From an uncultured Porphyromonadaceae bacterium (GTDB lineage Bacteria; Bacteroidota; Bacteroidia; Bacteroidales; Muribaculaceae): a stretch of 33,976 bases of DNA. The stretch lies in contig CAMWNI010000019.1 of the NCBI GenBank assembly GCA_947175545.1, forward strand, positions 1 to 33,976, given 5' to 3'. Below the pieces are notes generated by a model. That model saw nothing but the letters and a program-made list of their open reading frames with translations, was not told the DNA's origin and made no database searches. Shown here piece after piece: positions 24,372-31,658 of this stretch. How positions within the stretch are numbered: the first letter of the stretch is position 1; each line of letters opens with the position of its first letter. A program made the position numbers and the translations under genes.

Positions 24372-24923
24372 ATGAAAAAGACAATGATTGCCCTTGCAAT
24401 GATGCTCGGAGTAGCAGGCGGGGCTGCCGCTCAGGAAGTGGCTATCAGTTATGGTGGTTACACTCAGATGGATGCTGTTGACAACCACAAAGGATTCTCA
24501 AAGACAAACAATGCCTGGGGTGCCGTCAATTTCAGTCTCTATCTCCCTGTTGCCAAGGGAGTGAAGGTCGGCCCCAGTTATACATATTCAAGTCAGTTTA
24601 CGCCGAAGGCTTCTTATGAGATTCCCGGACTTGAGGGAACTTACGATCTGAAGAGCAAGGCGGCTTACCATGCCATTCTGCTCAATGTGAAAGTTGACTA
24701 CTGGCACAACAGCATCGTTAATTTATACGGTCATGCCGGTGCGGGCATTGTGATTGCCCACATGATGCCAAAGTATCAGGACAGTTATAATAAGGGTTAC
24801 TTTGCCGGTCAGATTTCACCCATTGGCGCTGAGGTTGCGATTACCCCTCATGCCTATATGTTTGGTGAACTCGGTTTCGGAGCTCAGGGTCTTGTTCAGG
24901 TTGGTTTTAAGTATGCGTTCTAA
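24372..24923 (+). CDS. Small outer-membrane beta-barrel protein
   Basis: A 183-residue protein with a clear signal peptide (MKKTMIALAMM... cleaved after GGAAAQ). The mature part alternates hydrophobic and polar residues in strands (VNFSLYLPVAKGVKVGPSYT, YGHAGAGIVIAHMM, AYMFGELGFGAQGLVQVGFK) and ends in Tyr-Ala-Phe, the terminal aromatic residue typical of outer-membrane barrels. Size fits an 8-stranded OmpA/OmpW- or OMP_b-brl-type barrel. The start at 24372 is chosen for the signal peptide; an upstream start adds five residues. It is divergent from the ECF sigma gene and may be among its targets (inference). No consensus promoter is clear upstream. Confidence 0.82.
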   Translation: MKKTMIALAMMLGVAGGAAAQEVAISYGGYTQMDAVDNHKGFSKTNNAWGAVNFSLYLPVAKGVKVGPSYTYSSQFTPKASYEIPGLEGTYDLKSKAAYHAILLNVKVDYWHNSIVNLYGHAGAGIVIAHMMPKYQDSYNKGYFAGQISPIGAEVAITPHAYMFGELGFGAQGLVQVGFKYAF

Positions 24924-24926
24924 GCG

Positions 24927-25160
24927 ATGAGGCTTAATCCGGAAGAAAAAAATGAATTGGCCGTATCGGATTTCGGGCTTCCTGACCGCAGGGAATATCC
25001 GATGCCCGATGCGGCTCATGTCCGGGCTGCGGAAGCGTATTTTCGCTATTGTCCGGAGAGCTTGAAGCATGAGCTTGCGCTCGCCATCCTTGAAAAGGCA
25101 AAAAAATTCGGAGTCAGAGTCGGGAGCCGGGAAGTTCTTGATTATGCCAAGGAGGCATAG
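24927..25160 (+). CDS. Small conserved protein, DUF6582-like
   Basis: A 77-residue soluble protein starting 3 bases after the barrel gene stop, so cotranscribed with it. LPDRREYPMPDAAHVRAAEA resembles the motif of DUF6582-type proteins, where a similar segment (LPxxRKYPIPD..H...A) is found near phage prohead or metal-dependent proteins; the rest is helical (HELALAILEKAKKFGV). No function is known. Its last 19 bases overlap, tail to tail, the 3' end of the HAD phosphatase gene. The family link is from memory of the motif and not certain. Confidence 0.7.
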   Translation: MRLNPEEKNELAVSDFGLPDRREYPMPDAAHVRAAEAYFRYCPESLKHELALAILEKAKKFGVRVGSREVLDYAKEA

Positions 25161-25753
25161 ACTTCGGAGATGTTTTGAAAAATTCTGTCGGCCTGCTCTG
25201 CGATGACTTCGCGGGGCAGCGTCGTATAAAGCCCCCATACTTCAGCGCCGGCGTTCTTGCCGGCCATGATACCTTGGAGTGAATCCTCTACGACAATGCA
25301 GTTTTCCGGTTTTTCCCCAATGGCTTTGGCCGCGAGGAGATAACCTTCGGGGTCGGGTTTGCCTCGAGAAACCATCGATCCGTCAATGATTACGTCAAAA
25401 TAAGAGCGGAACGAGGGTAGAACCTTGTGAAACTGGTCCATTTTTTCAGTGTTTGAACTGGTTACGAGCGCGGTTTTGACATTTTTCGACTTCAGAAAGC
25501 GTAGGAAGTTTTCTGCATCAGGAAAGGGTTCGTAAGTCAGATTGCTGTCAAACTCGTAGATCTTCGCGAGAATCTTAGGACGGTCCTCTTCGCTGAAGTA
25601 GTTCATTATGCTTTTAAGGTTCGTCCCCTTAATTACGGTGGCAAAGTTGTCGATTCCGGTTGGAAATTCTTTTTCGGTTTCGGCCCAAAATCGGGTATAG
25701 AGTCCTTCGCTGTCAATCAGGACTCCGTCAAGGTCAAAGAGGAATGATTTCAT
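25142..25753 (-). CDS. HAD-superfamily hydrolase (beta-phosphoglucomutase/phosphatase type)
   Basis: A 203-residue enzyme. Motif I is FDLDGVLIDSEG with the nucleophile D7 and the acid D9; a helical cap follows; motif II is ALVTSSNTEKM, then the Lys of motif III in SRGKPDPEGYLLA and motif IV VVEDSLQGIMAG. This is subfamily IA, like beta-phosphoglucomutase and 2-deoxyglucose-6-phosphatase; substrate unknown. MKSFLFDLDG at 25753 is the start, as the longer frame lies within the U32 gene. The ATG overlaps the U32 stop by four bases. Confidence 0.92.
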   Translation of the reverse strand: MKSFLFDLDGVLIDSEGLYTRFWAETEKEFPTGIDNFATVIKGTNLKSIMNYFSEEDRPKILAKIYEFDSNLTYEPFPDAENFLRFLKSKNVKTALVTSSNTEKMDQFHKVLPSFRSYFDVIIDGSMVSRGKPDPEGYLLAAKAIGEKPENCIVVEDSLQGIMAGKNAGAEVWGLYTTLPREVIAEQADRIFQNISEVYASLA

Positions 25754-26994
25754 TTTTCGTTGATTTCCCAGAGGTAGAGTTTGTCGGATAAACGTACTTT
25801 CTCCGGAACTTTGATTGAAAATAAATCGCCTTTGCAAACTTTGTTGGTTGGTCCTGCGTCAAGGTGCATTTCTTCGATGGTAAGAATCATTGAGCCGGTA
25901 GTCGGTCCAATGATTACGATTTCATCACCCTTGTTGATTTCGCCGGTCTCCATCAGGAACTCACCAACCCCCAGTTTAGAGAAGTAACGGGTACATTTCG
26001 CGCAGTATCGCTTGGTGCGTGTTGCTGACGATCCATACTTACGGCTCCATTCGCCAAGGCGCTGGCCAAGATAGTAGCCGTTCCAGAATCCACGGTTGAA
26101 GATTCGGTCAAGTCGGAAATTCCAATCCGCAACTTTTTCATCGGAGAAAGAGCCGTCGCAAACCGCCTGAAGAGCCTCGGAGTAACACTCAACCGCTTCG
26201 GCAACGTATTCCGGGCCACGGGCGCGCCCTTCAATTTTGAATACACGGACTCCAGCGTTAACCATGCGGTCAAGAAAATGAATTGTCTTCAAATCTTTCG
26301 GCGACATTATGTACTGATTGTCAATTTCGAGCTGTTCGCCTGATTCTTTGTCGGTCACCGTATAGCTCCGGCGGCAAATCTGAGTGCATGAACCGCGGTT
26401 GGCTGATGAGTTTTTCTCGTGCAAGCTCAAGTAGCATTTGCCGCTGACTGCCATGCAAAGCGCGCCGTGGCAGAACATTTCGATTTTTACAGGTTTGCCG
26501 TTCGGCCCGCAGATGTTTTCCTCATCAATCGCTTTGAAAATATCTGCGACCTGGTCAAGATTCAACTCGCGTGACAGCACCACGGTGTCGGCAAACTGAG
26601 AGTAGAATCTGACAGCCTCAATATTTGAGATATTGGCCTGGGTTGAAATGTGGACTTCGACACCGACGGACCGGGCATAGAGAATCGCGGCAATGTCTGA
26701 CGCAATTATGGCAGAAATGCCTGCCGCATTGGCCGCATCGACAATGCTGTGCATTTTCTCCAGGTCGTCATTATATAATATGGTGTTAACAGTCAGATAT
26801 GTGCGGACGCCGGCGGCGGAACATTCAGTCGCAATTTCCGCAAGGTTGTCAATTGTGAAGTTGACGGCGGCACGGGAGCGCATGTTTAGTCCCTGAATGC
26901 CGAAATAGACAGCATTGGCTCCGGAATGGATGGCAGCTCTGAGTGATTCCCATGAGCCGACCGGAGCCATGATTTCAAAATCACTCCGTTGCAT
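25750..26994 (-). CDS. U32 peptidase family protein, probable tRNA uridine-34 hydroxylase (TrhP-like)
   Basis: A 414-residue protein. The N-terminus IMAPVGSWESLRAAIHSGAN opens the barrel of the family, and EMFCHGALCMAVSGKCYLS is the full U32 signature. Cys residues in GSCTQICRR, and later KCTRYF, may bind a metal cluster. Of the family, TrhP/YegQ uses prephenate to make 5-hydroxyuridine at the tRNA wobble base, and RlhA hydroxylates 23S rRNA; others were described as collagenases. Length and motif suggest TrhP, not proved. The start is put at MQRSDFEIMAP; the longer frame is inside the upstream gene, which ends 14 bases into this one. Confidence 0.88.
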   Translation of the reverse strand: MQRSDFEIMAPVGSWESLRAAIHSGANAVYFGIQGLNMRSRAAVNFTIDNLAEIATECSAAGVRTYLTVNTILYNDDLEKMHSIVDAANAAGISAIIASDIAAILYARSVGVEVHISTQANISNIEAVRFYSQFADTVVLSRELNLDQVADIFKAIDEENICGPNGKPVKIEMFCHGALCMAVSGKCYLSLHEKNSSANRGSCTQICRRSYTVTDKESGEQLEIDNQYIMSPKDLKTIHFLDRMVNAGVRVFKIEGRARGPEYVAEAVECYSEALQAVCDGSFSDEKVADWNFRLDRIFNRGFWNGYYLGQRLGEWSRKYGSSATRTKRYCAKCTRYFSKLGVGEFLMETGEINKGDEIVIIGPTTGSMILTIEEMHLDAGPTNKVCKGDLFSIKVPEKVRLSDKLYLWEINEK

Positions 26995-28312
26995 CGTTGG
27001 TAGTTTTGCGTTGGGTGTGGCCAATAACGTTGATGTCGCCACTGAGGTTGTAGTTTTTCCCGTCGGCTCCTTTAGCGTGGATAACGTAGAAGTAAACACC
27101 GGGGCCGACGGTCTTGCCGCCGCGTTTGCCGTCCCATCCCTGAGAGGGTTCGGTCAGGTGTGCAAGTCGGCGGCCTTGTCGGTCAAATATATGACATTCA
27201 AATTCAATTATAGACTTATAGCTTACCTTCCATTCGTCATTGACGCCGGGCGAGGTGCCGGGCGAGAATGCGTTGGGACACTTCAGTTGCGATTCTCCAA
27301 CGAAAACCTCATAAGTCTCACCTGAGGTTTCGCATGTGCCGTCATCGTTGGCAACGGTCATCCTGACATATACGGTTCCCTGTTCACGGAACGTATAGGT
27401 AAACTCCAGTTCCGGTGAACGCATGAATATCTGCTGGAAGTCAGCGTCCCGGGCCATTTCCCACTCATGGAAGATGGCTGCATCCGAAACAGCTCCCTCA
27501 AAGGTGATCTCGACGGGGCCGGAGCCACCAAGAGTCGATTCAACTTTGATTTCATTGTCGTTTTCGCGTGGGGTCTGTGTTGCGCGCGTTTCCATGGCGA
27601 CCGACGTCGGGTCGTAGACAGGCGAAGTTACGGTCTCTGCTTGCCCCCATTGTTTGAGGAACCGATCGCCGACAAGCGTGAAGTCTGTTTGACACAAAGG
27701 AGCGGTGCAGTGAATAATCTCGTCTGAAAATCCGTTTATTATTTCAGTTTTCTCAATTTGAATATAAGCAAAGTTTTCTTTGTCGAATTCAAGTGTCGAA
27801 TAAGTGAGTTCAAGGCCACGGTCAAGCCATTGTGGGAGTCCGGTGATTGAATAGTAAGGAATCCGTTCGCCTTCACCATCAACGTTGAGGAAAGAGGTTA
27901 AGCAGTCAGAGTCGGCAGGATTAAGATTAATGTCGCGCAGGGCAAAAGGGTAGGCCGAGTGATTAACAATCCAATAATAGTCTGTCTTGCCATCAATTGT
28001 GACCGCATAGCCTACGTTCCCTTCCGGCTTGCGGAGCAGAGATGTGTTTCCGTCGTTAACGGACTCGACATCCTCGGCATAGGCAGCGCCCATTGCACTG
28101 AAACGTTGCCATTTCGCGTCAACGTTTTCAACGCCAATGCCGACTCCATCGATATAGGGGAGGACGTAGATTTTCTTTAGCCCGGAAGTCACCGGCGCTT
28201 CAATCTCAATTGCGACGTTATTAAGGTTTTGAAAAATGAGTTGTGCGCTGACAATGTCAGATGTCAGAACCACACATATAAAAAGGAATAAATTTTTGAT
28301 TAGCGACGGCAT
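26981..28312 (-). CDS. Secreted protein with gliding-motility/T9SS type-B C-terminal domain
   Basis: About 443 residues. A signal peptide ends near VSAQ. The middle has no sure family: strands and an Ig/PKD-like part (VEITFEGAVSDAAIFHEWEM to YTFREQGTVYVRMTVANDDG) around residues 260-345. The last 95 residues are the gliding-motility-associated domain: CPNAFSPGTSPGVNDEWKV, then CHIFDRQGRRLAHL, GWDGKRGGKTVGPGVYFYVI. That domain directs proteins through type IX secretion in Bacteroidetes. The start at MPSLIKN (28312) or two codons earlier at 28318; either overlaps the 3' end of the HU/SPOR gene. It ends inside the U32 gene start. Confidence 0.87.
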   Translation of the reverse strand: MPSLIKNLFLFICVVLTSDIVSAQLIFQNLNNVAIEIEAPVTSGLKKIYVLPYIDGVGIGVENVDAKWQRFSAMGAAYAEDVESVNDGNTSLLRKPEGNVGYAVTIDGKTDYYWIVNHSAYPFALRDINLNPADSDCLTSFLNVDGEGERIPYYSITGLPQWLDRGLELTYSTLEFDKENFAYIQIEKTEIINGFSDEIIHCTAPLCQTDFTLVGDRFLKQWGQAETVTSPVYDPTSVAMETRATQTPRENDNEIKVESTLGGSGPVEITFEGAVSDAAIFHEWEMARDADFQQIFMRSPELEFTYTFREQGTVYVRMTVANDDGTCETSGETYEVFVGESQLKCPNAFSPGTSPGVNDEWKVSYKSIIEFECHIFDRQGRRLAHLTEPSQGWDGKRGGKTVGPGVYFYVIHAKGADGKNYNLSGDINVIGHTQRKTTNDATE

Positions 28313-29244
28313 ACCCATGCATCAGGATAGGCTGAGCGGAAACCGTCAATAGCCATTGCGGCAGCCATTGCGTCCTCTTGAGAGGTGCCGGCAGCGGCAT
28401 AGACGCGGAACTTGTCGCCGCTCTGCAGAATTTGCAGACCGGAGGTCGATGACCGGTCAATAAATTTTTTAGCTTGTTCAAGGGTCGGCAGTGATGCAAC
28501 TACGACAACATAGTTCTTGGGGAGTTCCGGTTGAGGTTTCACGGTGGAGAGAATGCCATCGGAGGGCGCTGCCGCCAAGTTCAGTTCCATGCCTTCCGGG
28601 GCGGGCAGGGGTTCAAACTTGGGTACTTCAGGGGCGGTAAATGCCGGGGCGGCAAGTGATGCATTCTGGGCCTGTTGAAGGTCAATCGGTGTTGACAAAG
28701 CAAATCCGACGATGAAAATCACAAAAGCGGCGGCCGCGGCACGTAGTCGACGCAGATGGAGCGGTACACGCACAATTGCAACTTTCTTCTCCGTTTCGGT
28801 CGTGGCCGGGCGGACAATCTCAATTGTTGGTTTCTCAATCGGACGCAGACAGGCAACTGAGGGTAACTCAATCTGCCATGATTTGTCTGCACGGAAGTCG
28901 ATTCGTGAGTCAGAGTGGCGGTAAAGAGTGCCGACGTGTGAAATTGTCACTGAGCCTTCAGCTTTTAATCGACGCTGCATGAGCGCGGACTCTTCATTGA
29001 GGCGTTCGCGGGCTTGCTCAAAGCTGATTTTCATGCGGCGGCTGAGCGAAGATGCAATCAAGCCGTCATCATGGGTGATTGCCGGATTGAACGAAATCGT
29101 GCGAGCCGGGGGCATGAACCGACCGGAAACCGAGTCAAAAACGGCCGGCACACGATTTGCCACAAAAGCACCGACGCCAGGCATGATTACGCAATCATGT
29201 CGGCGTAGAAGTGTGGTAATATGTCGGTTAATCATTTCTGACAT
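28300..29244 (-). CDS. Membrane protein with HU/IHF-like N-terminus and SPOR domain
   Basis: A 314-residue protein. Residues 1-120 look like the bacterial HU-CCDC81 pair: HITTLLRRHDCVIMPGVGAF, then ISFNPAITHDDGLIASSLS and a second unit with RLKAEGSVTISHVGTLYRHS. A single membrane span follows (about 175-200, RAAAAAFVIFIVGFAL). A Pro/Ala-rich periplasmic linker leads to a C-terminal SPOR domain (NYVVVVASLPTLEQAKKFID to YPDAWVCRR), which binds denuded peptidoglycan at division sites. The HU-like part would be cytoplasmic. MSEMINRH is the start; MINRH (29235) is possible. It overlaps the next gene by 13 bases. Confidence 0.88.
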   Translation of the reverse strand: MSEMINRHITTLLRRHDCVIMPGVGAFVANRVPAVFDSVSGRFMPPARTISFNPAITHDDGLIASSLSRRMKISFEQARERLNEESALMQRRLKAEGSVTISHVGTLYRHSDSRIDFRADKSWQIELPSVACLRPIEKPTIEIVRPATTETEKKVAIVRVPLHLRRLRAAAAAFVIFIVGFALSTPIDLQQAQNASLAAPAFTAPEVPKFEPLPAPEGMELNLAAAPSDGILSTVKPQPELPKNYVVVVASLPTLEQAKKFIDRSSTSGLQILQSGDKFRVYAAAGTSQEDAMAAAMAIDGFRSAYPDAWVCRR

Positions 29245-29280
29245 TTGGTTTGCAGGGTGGTTTAAGGCCCTATACCGGTG

Positions 29281-29288
29281 CAAAGATA
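29281..29288 (-). promoter_or_regulatory. -7 box of the HU/SPOR operon
   Basis: TATCTTTG on the minus strand, 36 bases before the ATG at 29244. A -33 match is weak. It would drive the HU/SPOR, type-B, U32 and HAD genes together. Confidence 0.5.
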
Positions 29289-29400
29289 CGCAAAAAATCT
29301 CAGATTAAATCATAAAATGCTTTAAAAACTTTTCAACAGTAAAAACAATTTCGTGTTTAGGGTGTTAATGATGTAACATAACTTAAATTCAAATAGTAAT

Positions 29401-29718
29401 ATGAAATATCAGCAAGCAAAAATGCAGACCGGAGAGGTTTTAGTTGAGTTTTACGCCTCATGGTGTCCTCATTGCCGCAGAATGGAGCCGGTTGTCGAAG
29501 AGTTGAAGGAATTGTTGAACGGTCATGTGCCGTTTTATCAATATGACATTGATGAATATCCGGAAGACGCAGACGTGGCAGGCGTAGCAACTGTGCCGAC
29601 TTTTATTCTTTACAGAAACGGACGCGAAGTTTGGAGAGAGTCAGGAGAAATACCCGGCGACAAGATTATGGCAGCCATTGAGCGCATGCTTCCTAAAGTA
29701 TTAGAAGTAAAAGTATAA
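29401..29718 (+). CDS. Thioredoxin-like protein with CPHC active site
   Basis: A 105-residue single thioredoxin domain without signal peptide, so cytoplasmic. The active site is WCPHC (C22, C25) in place of the classical WCGPC, and the cis-proline is in VATVPTFIL. CPHC is the DsbA-type dipeptide and generally makes the disulfide more oxidising, though in a thioredoxin fold without export a reductase role is still likely. It is followed 2 bases later by a flavodoxin-fold reductase gene. No consensus -7 box lies in the 110 bases upstream; TAACTTAA near 29378 is only a partial match. Confidence 0.93.
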   Translation: MKYQQAKMQTGEVLVEFYASWCPHCRRMEPVVEELKELLNGHVPFYQYDIDEYPEDADVAGVATVPTFILYRNGREVWRESGEIPGDKIMAAIERMLPKVLEVKV

Positions 29719-29720
29719 AC

Positions 29721-30272
29721 ATGGGTAAGATTCTTGTAGTTTCAGGACATCCGGACTATAAAAAATCTTTGGCAAATCGCGCCATTCTTGATGAATTTCA
29801 CCGAATGGTTCCGGAGGCTGAAATTGTTTGCCTCGACGCGCTTTATCCGGATTTTAGTATTGATGTGGATACAGAACAGAAGCGTCTTGTCGAAGCTGAG
29901 ACAATTGTTTTTGAGTTTCCATTGTGGTGGTATAGCGCTCCGTCCCTGATGCGTCGATATTTCGAAACGGTTCTTTCTTATGGATTCGCTTTCGGAGTCA
30001 ACGGAACGGCATTGCAAGGGAAAAAGGTGGTCTTCTCCTTCACGGCCGGCGCTCCTGCCGAGGCATACACCAAGGATGGCTATCAGCATTATTATATTGA
30101 GGATTTCCTGCCACAGTTCCGCGCGCTTGCAAGTCTCTGTCATCTGACTCCAGGCGGAGAAGTGATTAGCCTTGGAATGACTCTGCATAATCAGGACGAT
30201 AAAAAAGAGTCTGAAAGATTTTATGCAAAAGTCAAACTCCATGCTGAGCGACTGGCCCGGTGTGTAAGGTAA
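29721..30272 (+). CDS. Flavodoxin-fold NAD(P)H:quinone oxidoreductase (KefF/MdaB-like)
   Basis: A 183-residue cytoplasmic flavoenzyme of the Flavodoxin_2 family: ILVVSGHPDYKKSLANRAIL is the N-terminal phosphate-binding strand and loop, TIVFEFPLWWYSAPSLMRRY the flavin-contact region, and VFSFTAGAPAEAYTKDGYQH the segment typical of KefF and MdaB proteins. Such enzymes reduce quinones or act with potassium efflux systems; no kef gene lies here. It is cotranscribed with the thioredoxin gene and ends in a bidirectional terminator. Confidence 0.92.
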   Translation: MGKILVVSGHPDYKKSLANRAILDEFHRMVPEAEIVCLDALYPDFSIDVDTEQKRLVEAETIVFEFPLWWYSAPSLMRRYFETVLSYGFAFGVNGTALQGKKVVFSFTAGAPAEAYTKDGYQHYYIEDFLPQFRALASLCHLTPGGEVISLGMTLHNQDDKKESERFYAKVKLHAERLARCVR

Positions 30273-30281
30273 TTGTAATAA

Positions 30282-30331
30282 AATAAGAGAGAACGGAAGC
30301 GGCGCGATTGCAGTTTCCGTTCTCTCTTATT
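30282..30331. terminator. Bidirectional terminator between the oxidoreductase and dacB genes
   Basis: A perfect 17-bp inverted repeat, arms 30282-30298 and 30315-30331 (AATAAGAGAGAACGGAA and complement) with a 16-base GC-rich loop, in the space between the two convergent genes. Both 3' arms run into T-rich sequence. Confidence 0.85.
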
Positions 30332-30342
30332 GTGTTGGATGA

Positions 30343-31656
30343 TCAGAGATTTGAGAGGAGCTTGGCGATTTGCGTGCGGACGTCGGATGCATTGGGGGCA
30401 TTGTTGACCATGATTGCGATAACATGGGTCGGCGCTTTGCTCTGAGGATCGAGGCGATAGCCGCAGTAGCAGACAACTCCGGTCATTGAGCCGGATTTGA
30501 GTACGAAGTTTTCGCGTCCGGGTATATTTTTCATGAAAGAGCGGACTGTCCCGTCAACGCCAACGTGGGCAAACGAGTCTACGTAGTCACTATTGGTTGA
30601 CATTGTGCGCAGGAGTTCGCCAAGCTGGCGAGCAGAAACTGCGTTGTGGCGGCTAAGTCCTGATCCGTCGGCAATGCGGGCATACTGGAGGTCGGCGATA
30701 TTGGCAAGAATGTTTTTCTCTGCTGTTATTGCCGCCGAGCGTGGCTGGCCCGGAGCAAGAAGCCGGAGGGTGGCTTCGGCCATCTGGTTGTCGGAGCGAA
30801 TCATCAGCGAGCGGCAGACTTCGCGCAGTTCGGGTGAAAGGTAGGTCAGGAGAACGACAGTGTCACCCTTGGACCGGAGGTTTTCGCCGCGGGAATGAAA
30901 AATAGAATCAAGCGATGAGGTCAGAACGGTCGGAGGGTCGGGCATAGACAATTTTAACGAGGCGCGTTGCTGCTTTTTGCCCAATTGGCCGGTGACGGTT
31001 ACGGAAGTGCTGCCTGAGTTGCGCCAGGCGTTCAAACTCTTGGTTGATTTCTGCCATTTCACGTCCAGATCGGGGATAGACGGCGTTGGGGTGAGTGACG
31101 GAACCATCAGAGTAAAGACATTGTCGCTCCAGTTCAGGCGATAGAATCCGGCGCCGTCAACACCGGGTATGTCTTCAAGTTCCCATGACGGCACCGGACC
31201 CTGGTCTGGCCAGGCTGCTGCACGGATTACTTTTCCATCAATCTGGCGTATGCCATAACGGGCTGCTGACTCACTGACGAGACGAAGGAAATCCGGCTGT
31301 TCCTTGCGGAAGTATGTTGACCCAAGGGTCGGGTCACCTGAACCTTCGATGATGATATTCCCGTTTAGAGTGCCATTTTCGATTTTTCCGACGGCAAGAA
31401 CCCGTGTTTCCCAGCGGTGGCTCCCTCCCAGGCAATTGAGTGCAGCGGCTACTGTTACGGACTTCATGACCGAGGCCGGGGTCATTAGTCGTTCAGGTTG
31501 GTAACTCACTGTTGGTGTGCGTCCGGCTTCAATCGGAGCAATGTATATGCCGACCGAAGCAGCGTCGCCACCCTTTAATGACAGGGGGCAGTTGCCGAAA
31601 GCAACTGCCACACCAATCATTAAACTAAACCCGGTTAAAAGAGTTCTTAATCTCAT
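30343..31656 (-). CDS. dacB: D-alanyl-D-alanine carboxypeptidase/endopeptidase (PBP4, S13 family)
   Basis: A 437-residue periplasmic penicillin-binding protein. Signal peptide MRLRTLLTGFSLMIGVAVAF, then the active-site motif S62-V-M-K65 in TPASVMKSVT, S-D-N in RSDNQMAEATL, and K-S-G in LKSGSMTGVVCYCGY, the S13 triad. The large insertion between the first two motifs is characteristic of PBP4/DacB. It trims or cleaves peptidoglycan cross-links. The start at 31656 replaces a TTG two codons upstream. htpG ends 2 bases before it, so the two form one transcript. Confidence 0.93.
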   Translation of the reverse strand: MRLRTLLTGFSLMIGVAVAFGNCPLSLKGGDAASVGIYIAPIEAGRTPTVSYQPERLMTPASVMKSVTVAAALNCLGGSHRWETRVLAVGKIENGTLNGNIIIEGSGDPTLGSTYFRKEQPDFLRLVSESAARYGIRQIDGKVIRAAAWPDQGPVPSWELEDIPGVDGAGFYRLNWSDNVFTLMVPSLTPTPSIPDLDVKWQKSTKSLNAWRNSGSTSVTVTGQLGKKQQRASLKLSMPDPPTVLTSSLDSIFHSRGENLRSKGDTVVLLTYLSPELREVCRSLMIRSDNQMAEATLRLLAPGQPRSAAITAEKNILANIADLQYARIADGSGLSRHNAVSARQLGELLRTMSTNSDYVDSFAHVGVDGTVRSFMKNIPGRENFVLKSGSMTGVVCYCGYRLDPQSKAPTHVIAIMVNNAPNASDVRTQIAKLLSNL

Positions 31657-31658
31657 TT

